Shown piece by piece: positions 16,100-24,066 of a stretch of DNA of 34,229 nucleotides. Origin of the DNA: Oscillospiraceae bacterium (lineage in GTDB: Bacteria; Bacillota; Clostridia; Oscillospirales; CAG-382); the NCBI GenBank assembly GCA_022508745.1, contig JAFLUP010000022.1, positions 1 through 34,229 of the forward strand. Direction: 5' to 3'. Every line of letters begins with the position of its first letter. Positions within the stretch are counted from its first letter, which is position 1. Below the pieces are notes generated by a model. That model ran no database searches, was not told where the DNA came from, and saw nothing but the letters and a program-made list of their open reading frames with translations. A program made the position numbers and the translations under genes.

Positions 16100-17641
16100 T
16101 TAGTGTTCTTCACTTTGCACGACGGTATCCGCTGCGATCGCGTCGTCTTCGCGGACGTACATCGCCGCGGGGCCGTCGAAATCCGGCAGCGCAAGCAAGC
16201 CGGACTGGACCGCGCATCCGCCGATCAAGCCGACCGTTCGGAAAAACAGGGTTTGGAACATGATGCGGTCGACCTGCTCTCCCAATCGTTTCGGCGCGTG
16301 GGCTTTCATCACTTTGCAAGCGCAGGCAAACAGCCCGTCGTAAAGGTTTGCCATCAATGCGTTCTCGTCCCGCAGAAGTTTAAAGAGCGACTGTTCCTCC
16401 GCCTCGGTCAGAAGAAGAAACGTCGGCTCGATCTGCCCTGCAGCCGTTTGACGGATGGTTTCCGCAAAGGCTTTGCGGTCGAGACGGGTGAAGAAGCGGT
16501 TCTTTTCCGGCAAAACCCCGAAATCGGCGGCGGAAGCACGATACTGTTCATCAATCATCGCGTAGCCCGCAAACGCGTCGCTGGCAAACGCTTCCGGCTG
16601 CGTTTCCAGAGAGAGTCCGTAATTCACGCCGGTCGCCCCGTCGTAAAGGCGATCCTGCTCATCGTACCGGGGATACCTCTGCACCAGCCCGATATGCCCC
16701 TGCAGCATGACCGGCCATAACAAGCTCCACAGCAGGCGGCTGTCGGATAACTTTTCGCTGCACGCATTGATCTGCCGCACCTGTTCCAGCTTGCCGTTCA
16801 ACCCCGCGATGATCTCCTTCAGCGCCGGAACGGCGACCTTTTCGGCGGAACGGTAAAACTCATTGGTAAAGTCCTGCGTGAAGATCACGAGACGGGTCTG
16901 GTATTTCCCTGACGGCAGCTTCTCGACCAGCCGGTATTTTTCCAGCAGCGCGAGCTCGTCCTCCAGATACACCGAGGCGACGCCCAGCTCGATGGCAAGC
17001 GTTCTGGCCGTCATGGGCGTGTAATACGCGGACAGCAAAATCTGCCCCGGCAGCTTTCTGGAAAATAAATTTTGATATTCGCGGTTGGACTCTCCGCTGA
17101 AAATGGTCAAAAACTCGAACGGCGCGGGGTGAAAGCTTTTTTCACCGAATTCTCTTTCCATACTGATTCCTTCCTTCAAAATCTTTCTCGTCTTGAACAG
17201 ATAATACTTGACCATGTCGAGAGGGATCCGCAGTTTTTCGGAAACCTCGGCGCAGGACAGCCCGTCGTAATAGTAAGCGACGGTACACTCCCTGTACTCC
17301 TTGGAAAGCAGCGCAATCTCCCGGCGAAGCGCGGCGGTCTCCTGCTGTGCAAGAAGCTCCTCCGTGAAGTCCGCTCCGTCAGACAGGTTTTCGTCGATTG
17401 CTTCCGCCCGGCGACGGTTCTTCCGGCGCATGAATTTTTTATAGGTATTGGCGGCGATCCCCCAGATATAGCCGTAAAACGCATCGGGGTCTTTGATCTT
17501 CTCCGCGCTTTGCAGAATGGCGACCGCGATATCGTTGGTCAGATCCTCCGCGTCGTCCCTGTTGGAGACGCGGGACAGGGCATACGCAAAGATGGTTTTC
17601 AGGTTTTCTTCAATAAATGCCGCTGCATGCGTTTGCTCCAA
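16100..17641 (-). CDS. ECF-like sigma-70 factor fused to a winged-helix and C-terminal domain
   Basis: The first 160 residues are a sigma factor: region 2 (about 12-75, with RVSNRDDAEDLTNDI and the -10 binding helix YIWGIAANTYKKFMRRKNRRR) and region 4 (about 108-158, helix-turn-helix LSCAEVSEKLRIPLDMVKYYLFKTR). Residues about 197-255 look like a winged helix (MTARTLAIELGVASVYLEDELALLEKYRLVEK). A further 250 residues are of unknown fold and may sense a ligand or partner. At 513 residues it is far longer than a normal ECF factor of about 180. The start is TTG at 17641, chosen because GGGGAGGG lies eight bases upstream and no ATG is near. No anti-sigma gene adjoins it, so control is probably within the fused part. 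Confidence 0.85.
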   Translation of the reverse strand: MEQTHAAAFIEENLKTIFAYALSRVSNRDDAEDLTNDIAVAILQSAEKIKDPDAFYGYIWGIAANTYKKFMRRKNRRRAEAIDENLSDGADFTEELLAQQETAALRREIALLSKEYRECTVAYYYDGLSCAEVSEKLRIPLDMVKYYLFKTRKILKEGISMEREFGEKSFHPAPFEFLTIFSGESNREYQNLFSRKLPGQILLSAYYTPMTARTLAIELGVASVYLEDELALLEKYRLVEKLPSGKYQTRLVIFTQDFTNEFYRSAEKVAVPALKEIIAGLNGKLEQVRQINACSEKLSDSRLLWSLLWPVMLQGHIGLVQRYPRYDEQDRLYDGATGVNYGLSLETQPEAFASDAFAGYAMIDEQYRASAADFGVLPEKNRFFTRLDRKAFAETIRQTAAGQIEPTFLLLTEAEEQSLFKLLRDENALMANLYDGLFACACKVMKAHAPKRLGEQVDRIMFQTLFFRTVGLIGGCAVQSGLLALPDFDGPAAMYVREDDAIAADTVVQSEEH

Positions 17642-17698
17642 ACTGTTCCCTCCCCTCTTTCATGATTTTTGAAGGCCTTCGTATGGTATAGTACCCGC

Positions 17699-17720
17699 AA
17701 CTCGCATTTGGTTAACTCGC
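17699..17720 (-). promoter_or_regulatory. Direct repeat upstream of the sigma-winged helix gene
   Basis: On the minus strand GCGAGTT occurs at 17720-17714 and again at 17705-17699, 15 bases apart, just before a possible -10 box (TACTAT, about 17692-17687). It could be a self-regulated promoter or an operator for the fused winged helix. No sigma-A -35 box is clear. Confidence 0.35.
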
Positions 17721-17740
17721 GAAGAACATTTTTTGAAAAT

Positions 17741-17774
17741 GGAAAAGGAGACGGCATCGCGAGGAAGCGTCTCC
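17741..17774 (-). terminator. Possible terminator after the bioY-DUF1284 unit
   Basis: On the minus strand GGAGACG and CGTCTCC form a seven-pair stem with a 14-base loop, followed by TTTTCCATTTT. The loop is large and the T run short, so strength is doubtful. Confidence 0.5.
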
Positions 17775-17782
17775 CCTCTGCA

Positions 17783-18181
17783 CTATGGCTCCCACCGGCT
17801 CTTTCCATTGCTGCAAAGGTCGTTCCACTGGCAGTTTCCGCAGACGGAAGGACGTAATCCGGGGGACAGGATGCGGCTCTGCACCAGTTCCGTGAAGCGC
17901 CCGAAGGGCAGGAGCTCCCCCTCTTGCAGCCCGCAAAGGGAGAGGACGGCGTTGTCGTAGGAAGCCACCTGCTCCGGTTTGTCGCACACGCCGTCTTGGT
18001 TATTGGAACAGGCGGAGCAGACGTCGTCCGTCCCCACCGTCAGCCGGACGGGCGTTTCCGGGGTGAGGGTCGAGAGCAGCTCGCTCATGCGAACGGTAAA
18101 CCCGTCGCTGTACCCGTACCCCACGAAGTACGCCATGCACATCCCGTGATGCGGGCGCAGGGAAATGTTCTCACTTGACAT
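17783..18181 (-). CDS. DUF1284 domain protein (Cys-rich)
   Basis: The 132-residue protein starts with SLRPHHGMCMAYFVGYGYSDGF, the RPHH signature of DUF1284. It holds two Cys clusters, DVCSACSNNQDGVC and VCGNCQWNDLC, which look like ligands for an iron-sulfur cluster or zinc; the family's function is not established. The gene overlaps the end of bioY by 11 bases and lacks its own Shine-Dalgarno site, so it is translated by coupling and is under the same BirA-type operator. That suggests a role linked to biotin, which is inference. Confidence 0.83.
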   Translation of the reverse strand: MSSENISLRPHHGMCMAYFVGYGYSDGFTVRMSELLSTLTPETPVRLTVGTDDVCSACSNNQDGVCDKPEQVASYDNAVLSLCGLQEGELLPFGRFTELVQSRILSPGLRPSVCGNCQWNDLCSNGKSRWEP

Positions 18182-18716
18182 AACGGCGAAGGCGAGCGGT
18201 CAGGCAGAGTGCCAGCGCGATTTTGAGCGCATCCGGGATGACAAAGGGAAAAACGCACCAGCCAAGGGCGGCCAGAACACTCACCGGTCCCGTCGACCGG
18301 GTGTATATGACCATGTACCAGACCGTGCCGAAGAAGTAGCACAAAATCATCCCGACCACCATGCCCACCCCCAGCAGCCACAGGCGGTCGCCGAAGAAAC
18401 GCTCAATCCCCCACATAAGCAGGGCGATCATCACGAAGCCGATGATATAGCCTCCCGTGGCGCCCAGCAGGATGCCCAGACCACCGGAAAATCCCGCCAG
18501 AACCGGGATACCGACGGCTGCCATGAGGAGATACAGCAGGATGGTAAGCGTTCCCCGCCGACCGCCCAGCAGTCCGCAGGTCAGAAACACGCCGAAGGTT
18601 TGCAGGGTGAAGGGAACGACGGCGTTGATGGAGATCCAGGAACAGATCGCCAGCAATGCAGCGAAAATGGCGATATACACCAGATCTTTGGTGGAAAATT
18701 TTGCATTGGATTTCAT
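18171..18716 (-). CDS. bioY: Biotin transporter BioY
   Basis: The 181-residue protein is the substrate-binding membrane subunit (S component) of ECF-type biotin uptake. It shows about six hydrophobic segments and the BioY pattern: FTLQTFGVFLTCGLLGGRRGTL near the first loop, GIPVLAGFSGGLGILLGATGGYIIGF in the middle, and VIPDALKIALALCLTARLRR at the end. The ATG at 18716 is preceded by AAAGGA and lies about 28 bases after the predicted transcript start; the frame is open further 5' but crosses the promoter. The energy-coupling genes ecfAAT are not in the window and are probably shared from elsewhere. Confidence 0.94.
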   Translation of the reverse strand: MKSNAKFSTKDLVYIAIFAALLAICSWISINAVVPFTLQTFGVFLTCGLLGGRRGTLTILLYLLMAAVGIPVLAGFSGGLGILLGATGGYIIGFVMIALLMWGIERFFGDRLWLLGVGMVVGMILCYFFGTVWYMVIYTRSTGPVSVLAALGWCVFPFVIPDALKIALALCLTARLRRYVK

Positions 18717-18750
18717 ACGTAATGGTTCCTTTGGTGTGGATTGTAAAAAG

Positions 18751-18779
18751 AGTATACCATATCTTTTTTCTATTGTCAA
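18751..18779 (-). promoter_or_regulatory. Promoter of bioY-DUF1284
   Basis: On the minus strand TTGACA (18779-18774), 17 bases, TATACT (18756-18751), a near-perfect sigma-A promoter. The -35 box lies inside one arm of the BirA-type operator. Confidence 0.88.
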
Positions 18780-18804
18780 CCTATTTTTATATTTTGGTTT
18801 ACAA
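18773..18804 (-). promoter_or_regulatory. BirA-type biotin operator upstream of bioY
   Basis: TTGTCAACC (18773-18781), 14 bases, GGTTTACAA (18796-18804) form an inverted repeat with one mismatch. On the minus strand it reads TTGTAAACC-N14-GGTTGACAA, matching the known BirA operator half-sites (TTGTAAACC in enterics, TTGTTAACC in Firmicutes). Holo-BirA bound here would cover the -35 box and shut off biotin uptake when biotin is plentiful. BirA itself is not in the window. Confidence 0.85.
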
Positions 18805-18871
18805 TTCAGAATTTTCGTGATATCGCCCTGTTTTTCCCGTTTTTTCCGCCTTCGTTTCTCCCATTGCACGA

Positions 18872-18900
18872 TTGATTTTCCAGGTGTGCTGTGATACAAT
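18872..18900 (+). promoter_or_regulatory. Promoter of the GlpA-like operon
   Basis: TTGATT (18872-18877), 17 bases, TACAAT (18895-18900), giving a leader of about 31 bases before the ATG at 18938. The next clear terminator is at 24414, so up to six genes may be read from here. Confidence 0.7.
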
Positions 18901-18937
18901 AATATGGAAAGAATATGAGCAAAGGATCGGGCAAAAC

Positions 18938-20383
18938 ATGAACAGCTTTCAGGTCGCGGTCATCGGCGCGGGGGTCGTGGGAAGCCTCGTCGCCCGGGAA
19001 CTGACCAAATATGACCTTTCCGTCGTCCTCATCGAAGCGCGGGAGGATATCGCCACCGGTGCATCCGCCGCCAACAGCGCCATCGTGCATGGCGGGTTCG
19101 ACCCGGAACCCGGCACGCTCAAGGCACGTCTCAACGTGCGCGGCACGGAGAAAATGCCCGCGCTGGCAAAGCAACTGGGCGTTCCCTACCGGAACAACGG
19201 CTCGCTGGTGCTGGCGTTCTCCGAACAGGAAATGGAGACCGTTCGCAAGCTGTACGAGCGGGGGGTGGCAAACGGCGTGCCCCGGCTATCCCTTTTGGGG
19301 AAGGAAGAACTGCACGAGCTGGAGCCGAACGTCTCGGAGCAGGCGATCGGCGCCCTGCGGGTGGCTTCCGCCGGGATCGTCTGCCCGTACGGGCTTGCCA
19401 TCGCAGCCGCGGGGAACGCGGCGGACAACGGTGCGGCACTGTTCCTCTCCTCCCCGGTGGAGAGCATCCGGCGGGAGGACGAAGGGTTTGTGATACAAGC
19501 GGGTGAAAACCGCATCCAAGCCGCATACATCGTCAACTGCGCCGGTATGTATGCCGACCGCGTGGCGAACATGATCGGGGACGAGAGCTTCACCCTGCGC
19601 CCCCGCAAAGGAGAATATCTGCTGTTCGACTCTTCCGAGGGACAGCTGGTGACCCATACCCTGTTCCAAGTGCCCACCGACGCGGGGAAGGGCGTTCTCG
19701 TCACTCCCACTGTCCACGGCAACCTGCTCATCGGTCCCACTTCGGTGTTTACCGAGGACCGAAACGGTAAGGAGACCACCGCCGACGGACTGGCAGCCGT
19801 CCGGGAGGCAGCGGGGAAATCGGTAAAAGCGCTGAACTTCCGGCAGGTGATCACTTCCTTCGCGGGTCTGCGCGCCGTGCCGGACAGCGAAGGGCAGGAT
19901 TTCATCATCCGCTTTTCCGATGCGAGCGAGCATTTCCTGCACTGCGCAGGGATCGAATCCCCCGGGCTTTCCGCTTCCCCCGCCATCGCGGAATATGCGG
20001 TGGAGCTGCTGAACGGCGCGGGGCTGGAGCTGAAACCCAACGCGAACTTCCGAGGGGAGCGCAAATCCTACCACTGGTTCAAGGAACTCTCCCCTGCGGA
20101 GAAAAACGAGGTCATCCGCAAGGACTCCCGCTACGGGAAGGTGGTCTGCCGGTGCGAGACCGTTACGGAGGGGGAGATCGTGGAAGCCATCCACCGCGCC
20201 CCCCAAGCGACCACCCTCGACGCACTGAAAAGAAGGCTGCGCAGCGGCATGGGGCGTTGTCAGGGCGGCTTCTGCACGCCGCTTTTGGTAGAAATTCTCG
20301 CGCGGGAGACCGGCAAAGCGCCCACGGAGATCTGTAAGAGCGCAGCGGGCAGCGTGCTGCTGGTGGAGGAAATGAAGAAATGA
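18938..20383 (+). CDS. GlpA-like FAD-dependent glycerol-3-phosphate dehydrogenase with BFD-type [2Fe-2S] domain
   Basis: The 481-residue protein has an N-terminal FAD motif (VAVIGAGVVGSLVARELTKYDLSVVLIE), a DAO-type catalytic domain, and a C-terminal bacterioferredoxin-associated-ferredoxin-like domain with Cys 404, 406, 441 and 446 (CxC then CxxxxC). This is the layout of anaerobic GlpA and related dehydrogenases; 2-hydroxyglutarate dehydrogenases are a further possibility for the DAO part. The ATG at 18938 follows AAAGGA and the promoter at 18872. It overlaps the next gene by four bases. The neighbour pair (FAD oxidoreductase, DUF1667) is typical of Firmicutes GlpA loci that lack GlpC. Confidence 0.85.
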   Translation: MNSFQVAVIGAGVVGSLVARELTKYDLSVVLIEAREDIATGASAANSAIVHGGFDPEPGTLKARLNVRGTEKMPALAKQLGVPYRNNGSLVLAFSEQEMETVRKLYERGVANGVPRLSLLGKEELHELEPNVSEQAIGALRVASAGIVCPYGLAIAAAGNAADNGAALFLSSPVESIRREDEGFVIQAGENRIQAAYIVNCAGMYADRVANMIGDESFTLRPRKGEYLLFDSSEGQLVTHTLFQVPTDAGKGVLVTPTVHGNLLIGPTSVFTEDRNGKETTADGLAAVREAAGKSVKALNFRQVITSFAGLRAVPDSEGQDFIIRFSDASEHFLHCAGIESPGLSASPAIAEYAVELLNGAGLELKPNANFRGERKSYHWFKELSPAEKNEVIRKDSRYGKVVCRCETVTEGEIVEAIHRAPQATTLDALKRRLRSGMGRCQGGFCTPLLVEILARETGKAPTEICKSAAGSVLLVEEMKK

Positions 20384-21633
20384 AGACCGATCTTGTCATC
20401 ATCGGCGCGGGTCCTGCCGGGCTTGCCGCCGCCGTCGCCGCTTACGACAACGGGGTACGGGATCTGCTGCTTCTGGAGCGGGATACCGCCCCGGGCGGCA
20501 TCCTGCAGCAGTGCATCCACAACGGCTTCGGGCTGCACCGCTTCGGGGAGGAACTGACCGGCCCCGAGTACGCTGCGCGGGACATTCGCGAAGCAAACGC
20601 ACGGAACCTCCCCATTCTGACGGAGACCATGGTGCTTTCCGTTTCGCCGGACCGAACCGTCACCGCCATGAACCGGGAGCGGGGCGTCTTCACCGTGGAA
20701 GCGAAGGCGGTCATCCTCGCCATGGGCTGCCGGGAACGCCCCCGCGGGGCGCTGAACATCCCCGGCGCACGCCCAAGCGGCATCTACACCGCAGGCACCG
20801 CCCAGCGGTTCGTCAACGTACAGGGCTATCTGCCGGGCAAAGAGGTGGTGATCCTCGGTTCCGGCGACATCGGGCTGATCATGGCGCGCCGCATGACGTT
20901 GGAGGGCGCACACGTCCACGCCGTCTGCGAGCTGATGCCCTACTCCGGCGGGCTGAACCGGAACATCGTGCAATGCCTGCGGGATTTCGACATTCCTTTG
21001 CTGCTCAGCCACACGGTCTCCAAAATTCACGGAAAGACGCGGTTAACCGGCGTTTCCATCGCGCAGGTGGATGAACACCTGCGGGTGATGCCGGAAACCG
21101 AGCAATACATCCCCTGCGACACCCTGCTGCTCTCCTGCGGGCTGCTGCCGGAAAACGAGCTGACCAAGGGCGCGGGCATTCCCCTCGACCCGATCACCGG
21201 CGGCGCAACCGTCAACGAACGGCGGGAAACGGAACTTCCCGGCGTGTTCGCCTGCGGCAACGTGCTGCACGTCCACGATCTGGTGGACTTCGTTTCCGAG
21301 GAAGCGCAGCTGGCGGGCATGAGCGCGGCAGAGTCCATCCGCTCCGGCGGAAAGACGGCAAAAACGCCTCCCATCCCCGTTCGCGCAGAGGGAAAGGTGC
21401 GCTATACCGTTCCCCAGCGGATCGACGAAACGGAAACCCCTGTACGGCTGTTTTTCCGAGTCGGGAGCGTGGCAGATCATGCAGTGCTGACCGTCAAATG
21501 CGGGGAAACGGTGCTGGCAACCAAGAAAAAGCGCCGCATGACCCCCGGCGAGATGGAATCCTTCGAACTCTCCCCCGCCGTCCTGCAAGCAGCGCGTGAG
21601 CTCGGAGCAGCGTTGACGATTTGCGTGGAGTGA
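20380..21633 (+). CDS. NAD(P)/FAD-dependent oxidoreductase partner of GlpA
   Basis: The 417-residue protein starts with an FAD fold (LVIIGAGPAGLAAAVAAYDNG) and holds a second dinucleotide fold (VVILGSGDIGLIMARRMTLEGA, about 165). Between them lies GCRERPRGALNIPGARPSGIYTAGTAQ, a family signature. It ends with about 100 residues of beta-rich sequence. It probably passes electrons from the GlpA-like flavin to NAD or a quinone/ferredoxin acceptor. The ATG overlaps the previous stop (ATGA). It resembles GlpB in position but not in sequence as far as I can tell. Confidence 0.85.
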   Translation: MKTDLVIIGAGPAGLAAAVAAYDNGVRDLLLLERDTAPGGILQQCIHNGFGLHRFGEELTGPEYAARDIREANARNLPILTETMVLSVSPDRTVTAMNRERGVFTVEAKAVILAMGCRERPRGALNIPGARPSGIYTAGTAQRFVNVQGYLPGKEVVILGSGDIGLIMARRMTLEGAHVHAVCELMPYSGGLNRNIVQCLRDFDIPLLLSHTVSKIHGKTRLTGVSIAQVDEHLRVMPETEQYIPCDTLLLSCGLLPENELTKGAGIPLDPITGGATVNERRETELPGVFACGNVLHVHDLVDFVSEEAQLAGMSAAESIRSGGKTAKTPPIPVRAEGKVRYTVPQRIDETETPVRLFFRVGSVADHAVLTVKCGETVLATKKKRRMTPGEMESFELSPAVLQAARELGAALTICVE

Positions 21634-21674
21634 CTTCCCTATCATATTTTCAGAGAAAAGAGCCTGATTGAAAC

Positions 21675-22049
21675 GTGAAAACCACTGAACTAACCTGCAT
21701 CGTCTGCCCCGTGGGGTGTGCGCTGCGGGTGGAGCAAACGGATGACGGCGAGGTCGTTTCTGTCGCCGGGAACACCTGTCCCCGGGGAGCCGTCTACGGA
21801 AAAGACGAGGTGCTGCACCCCGTCCGCACGTTGACGACCACGGTGCGCGTCCAAAACGGAGAGCGGCTGCTTCCCGTCAAGACCGATCGACCCATCCCGA
21901 AGGAAAAGCTGTTTGCCGCCATGGAGAAGGTCAACGCCCTCTCCGTCCTCGCCCCGGTGAAGATCGGGGACGTGCTGCTCCCCGATCTGTTCGGCGCAAA
22001 GCTGGTGGCGGCGGCAAATCTGGGGCCGAGCGCGAAAGAAAACGTCTAA
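21675..22049 (+). CDS. DUF1667 domain protein (Cys-rich electron-transfer candidate)
   Basis: The 124-residue protein contains CIVCPVGC (Cys 8, 11, 15) and GNTCPRGAVYGKDE (Cys 35), the pattern of DUF1667, which resembles the iron-sulfur site at the start of molybdopterin oxidoreductases. It is regularly found beside the GlpA-like and FAD oxidoreductase genes, so it may carry the iron-sulfur relay of the complex. The start is GTG at 21675; the ribosome site (AGAGAAAAGAG) is weak. It is 41 bases after the previous stop and 15 before the MATE gene. Confidence 0.87.
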   Translation: MKTTELTCIVCPVGCALRVEQTDDGEVVSVAGNTCPRGAVYGKDEVLHPVRTLTTTVRVQNGERLLPVKTDRPIPKEKLFAAMEKVNALSVLAPVKIGDVLLPDLFGAKLVAAANLGPSAKENV

Positions 22050-22064
22050 AAGGAATTATCATTC

Positions 22065-23462
22065 ATGAGTCTCACAAAGCAAAAGGCCCCTCCTGCGGAA
22101 AACAAGATGGGCGTCCTGCCGGAGGGCAAGCTGCTGTTCAATATGGCATTGCCGATGATTGCCTCCATGCTGGTGCAGGCGCTCTACAACGTGGTGGACA
22201 GCGTTTATGTTTCCCATATCGACCAAACCGGTAACGCCGTCACCGCACTAGGGCTCGCCTTTCCGGTGCAGAATATGCAGATCGCCCTTTCCGCCGGGAT
22301 CGCCGTTGGCGTCAACGCGCTGCTTTCCCGTTCACTGGGGGAAGGAAAGCGGGAGAAGGCCAATCTTGCCGCCGGAAACGGCATTTTTCTGACCCTGATC
22401 GCCGTCTTTGCCTTCATGCTGTTCGGCGCGTTCGGAGCCCGTCCGTTCTTCGCGTTTCAATCCAGTGACGCCGCAATCATCGACGGCGGAATCCGCTATG
22501 TTTCCATCTGCTGTCTGTTTTCCATCGGTCTGTTCGCAGAAGTGCTGTTCGAGCGGATGCTGCAAGCCACCGGCAGAACGGTCTACACCATGATCACCCA
22601 AGGCACCGGCGCGATTATCAATATCATTCTGGATCCGATCTTTATCTTCGGATACTTCGGCGTCCCCGCAATGGGAATCGCTGGAGCGGCGGTGGCGACG
22701 GTCATCGGGCAATGGGTCGCCGCCGGGCTCGCGCTGCTATTCAACCTCAAGTGCAACCCGGATATCAAGCTGGGGATTTCCTACTGCAAGCCCCAAAAGC
22801 CCATCCTGCGGGACATCCTGGCGGTGGGTTTCCCCTCCGCGCTGATGATGGCCATTAGTTCCGTCATGAACTTCGGAATGAACCAGATCCTACTGGGATT
22901 CGGCGGAACCACCGGCAATGCCGCCACCGGCGTCTTTACCGTGTATTATAAGCTCCAGAGCTTCTTCTTTATGCCGGTGTTCGGGCTGAACAACGCCACC
23001 ATCTCCATCGTCGCCTACAACTACGGGCACCGACAGCCGAAGCGCATCCTGCGCACCCTGCGCCTCTCCTGCGCTGTCGCACTCGGGATCATGTTGCTGG
23101 GACTTGCGGTGTTCCAGATCATTCCGGGGCTCCTGCTGAACATCTTTAACCTCGATGAGGAGTTCATGGGGATGGGGAAATCCGCGCTGCGCATCATCAG
23201 CATCAACTTCCCTCTCGCCGCCTTCGGGATCGCCCTCAGCGGCAGTTTTCAAGCGCTGGGGAAAGGCGTTTACGCGACGGTGGTCTCCCTCTCCCGTCAG
23301 TTGGTCCTCCTGCTCCCCGTGGCGTTTCTGTTGAGCCTGACGAGGGCGGTCAACAACGTCTGGTGGGCGTTCCCCATCTCGGAATTCGTCAGTCTTGCCA
23401 TCACGGTGCTGTTCTTCCTGCGCATCTACCGCAGGATGATCCGTCCGCTGACCGTATCATAA
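22065..23462 (+). CDS. MATE family efflux transporter
   Basis: The 465-residue protein has about twelve hydrophobic segments in two similar halves, with MALPMIASMLVQALYNVVDSVYVSHI at the start and the conserved stretches ALGLAFPVQNMQIALSAGIAVGVNALLSRSLGEGKREKA and NFGMNQILLGFGG. This is the MATE/MVF exporter fold, which moves drugs, toxins or metabolites out of the cell with Na+ or H+. AAAAGGAA lies before the ATG. Its place behind a dehydrogenase trio does not reveal the substrate. Confidence 0.93.
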   Translation: MSLTKQKAPPAENKMGVLPEGKLLFNMALPMIASMLVQALYNVVDSVYVSHIDQTGNAVTALGLAFPVQNMQIALSAGIAVGVNALLSRSLGEGKREKANLAAGNGIFLTLIAVFAFMLFGAFGARPFFAFQSSDAAIIDGGIRYVSICCLFSIGLFAEVLFERMLQATGRTVYTMITQGTGAIINIILDPIFIFGYFGVPAMGIAGAAVATVIGQWVAAGLALLFNLKCNPDIKLGISYCKPQKPILRDILAVGFPSALMMAISSVMNFGMNQILLGFGGTTGNAATGVFTVYYKLQSFFFMPVFGLNNATISIVAYNYGHRQPKRILRTLRLSCAVALGIMLLGLAVFQIIPGLLLNIFNLDEEFMGMGKSALRIISINFPLAAFGIALSGSFQALGKGVYATVVSLSRQLVLLLPVAFLLSLTRAVNNVWWAFPISEFVSLAITVLFFLRIYRRMIRPLTVS

Positions 23463-23478
23463 AAAGGAGCAATTTGCC

Positions 23479-24066
23479 ATGCAAACCACCGAAAAGATCA
23501 AGAAAATCAATGTTCCCTACCTTCTTTTGTACATCCTCGTGCCCCTCGCATTGATCGTCGGCTGCGGCGTTCTCTACGCGACGGTCTTCAAGAAAGGGGC
23601 CATGGCGCCCATCCTTTCGATGGCGCCGACGCTGCTCGCCGCTCTCTGGTGGGTCGGAGGCGGACGGCTGCTCTTCAAAATGAAGCAGAAGAAGGTTGCC
23701 GCGGCGCTGAAGCAGAGAGGATTCGTTCCCAACAGCACCTTCAACGGGAAGAACTGCCATGTAGTCGTGGACGCGCAGCACGGCGAGATCGCTCTGCTGT
23801 TCTTCTGGAACCCCTTCCAATGTGCCGTTCTGCCGGCAAACCGTATCACCAGGGTCTGGGTGGACGACGGTGCGACCGGCTCCGGCATCATGCGGGGCAG
23901 CAGCCGCGTCAGCTTCCTGTTTACGCTGGACAACGTGACCATCCGCGTCAACACCTTCACCTCCAATAAGCGCTGGAACATGGACAGCAACTACATTCTC
24001 ACCGGCATCTCCAAAGCGGACATGATGGCGAACGTGCTGAAGGAAGCCGCAAAGGTCGAACACTGA
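23479..24066 (+). CDS. Hypothetical membrane protein
   Basis: Family not recognised. The 195-residue product has two transmembrane segments (about 14-35 and 44-62, a helical hairpin) and a soluble beta-rich region of about 130 residues with a closing helix (KADMMANVLKEAAK). The shape (two membrane segments, then strands and a final helix) resembles that of the orphan protein at 2037, perhaps a PH-like membrane protein. It overlaps the next gene by one base (TGATG), so the two are co-translated. Confidence 0.75.
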   Translation: MQTTEKIKKINVPYLLLYILVPLALIVGCGVLYATVFKKGAMAPILSMAPTLLAALWWVGGGRLLFKMKQKKVAAALKQRGFVPNSTFNGKNCHVVVDAQHGEIALLFFWNPFQCAVLPANRITRVWVDDGATGSGIMRGSSRVSFLFTLDNVTIRVNTFTSNKRWNMDSNYILTGISKADMMANVLKEAAKVEH

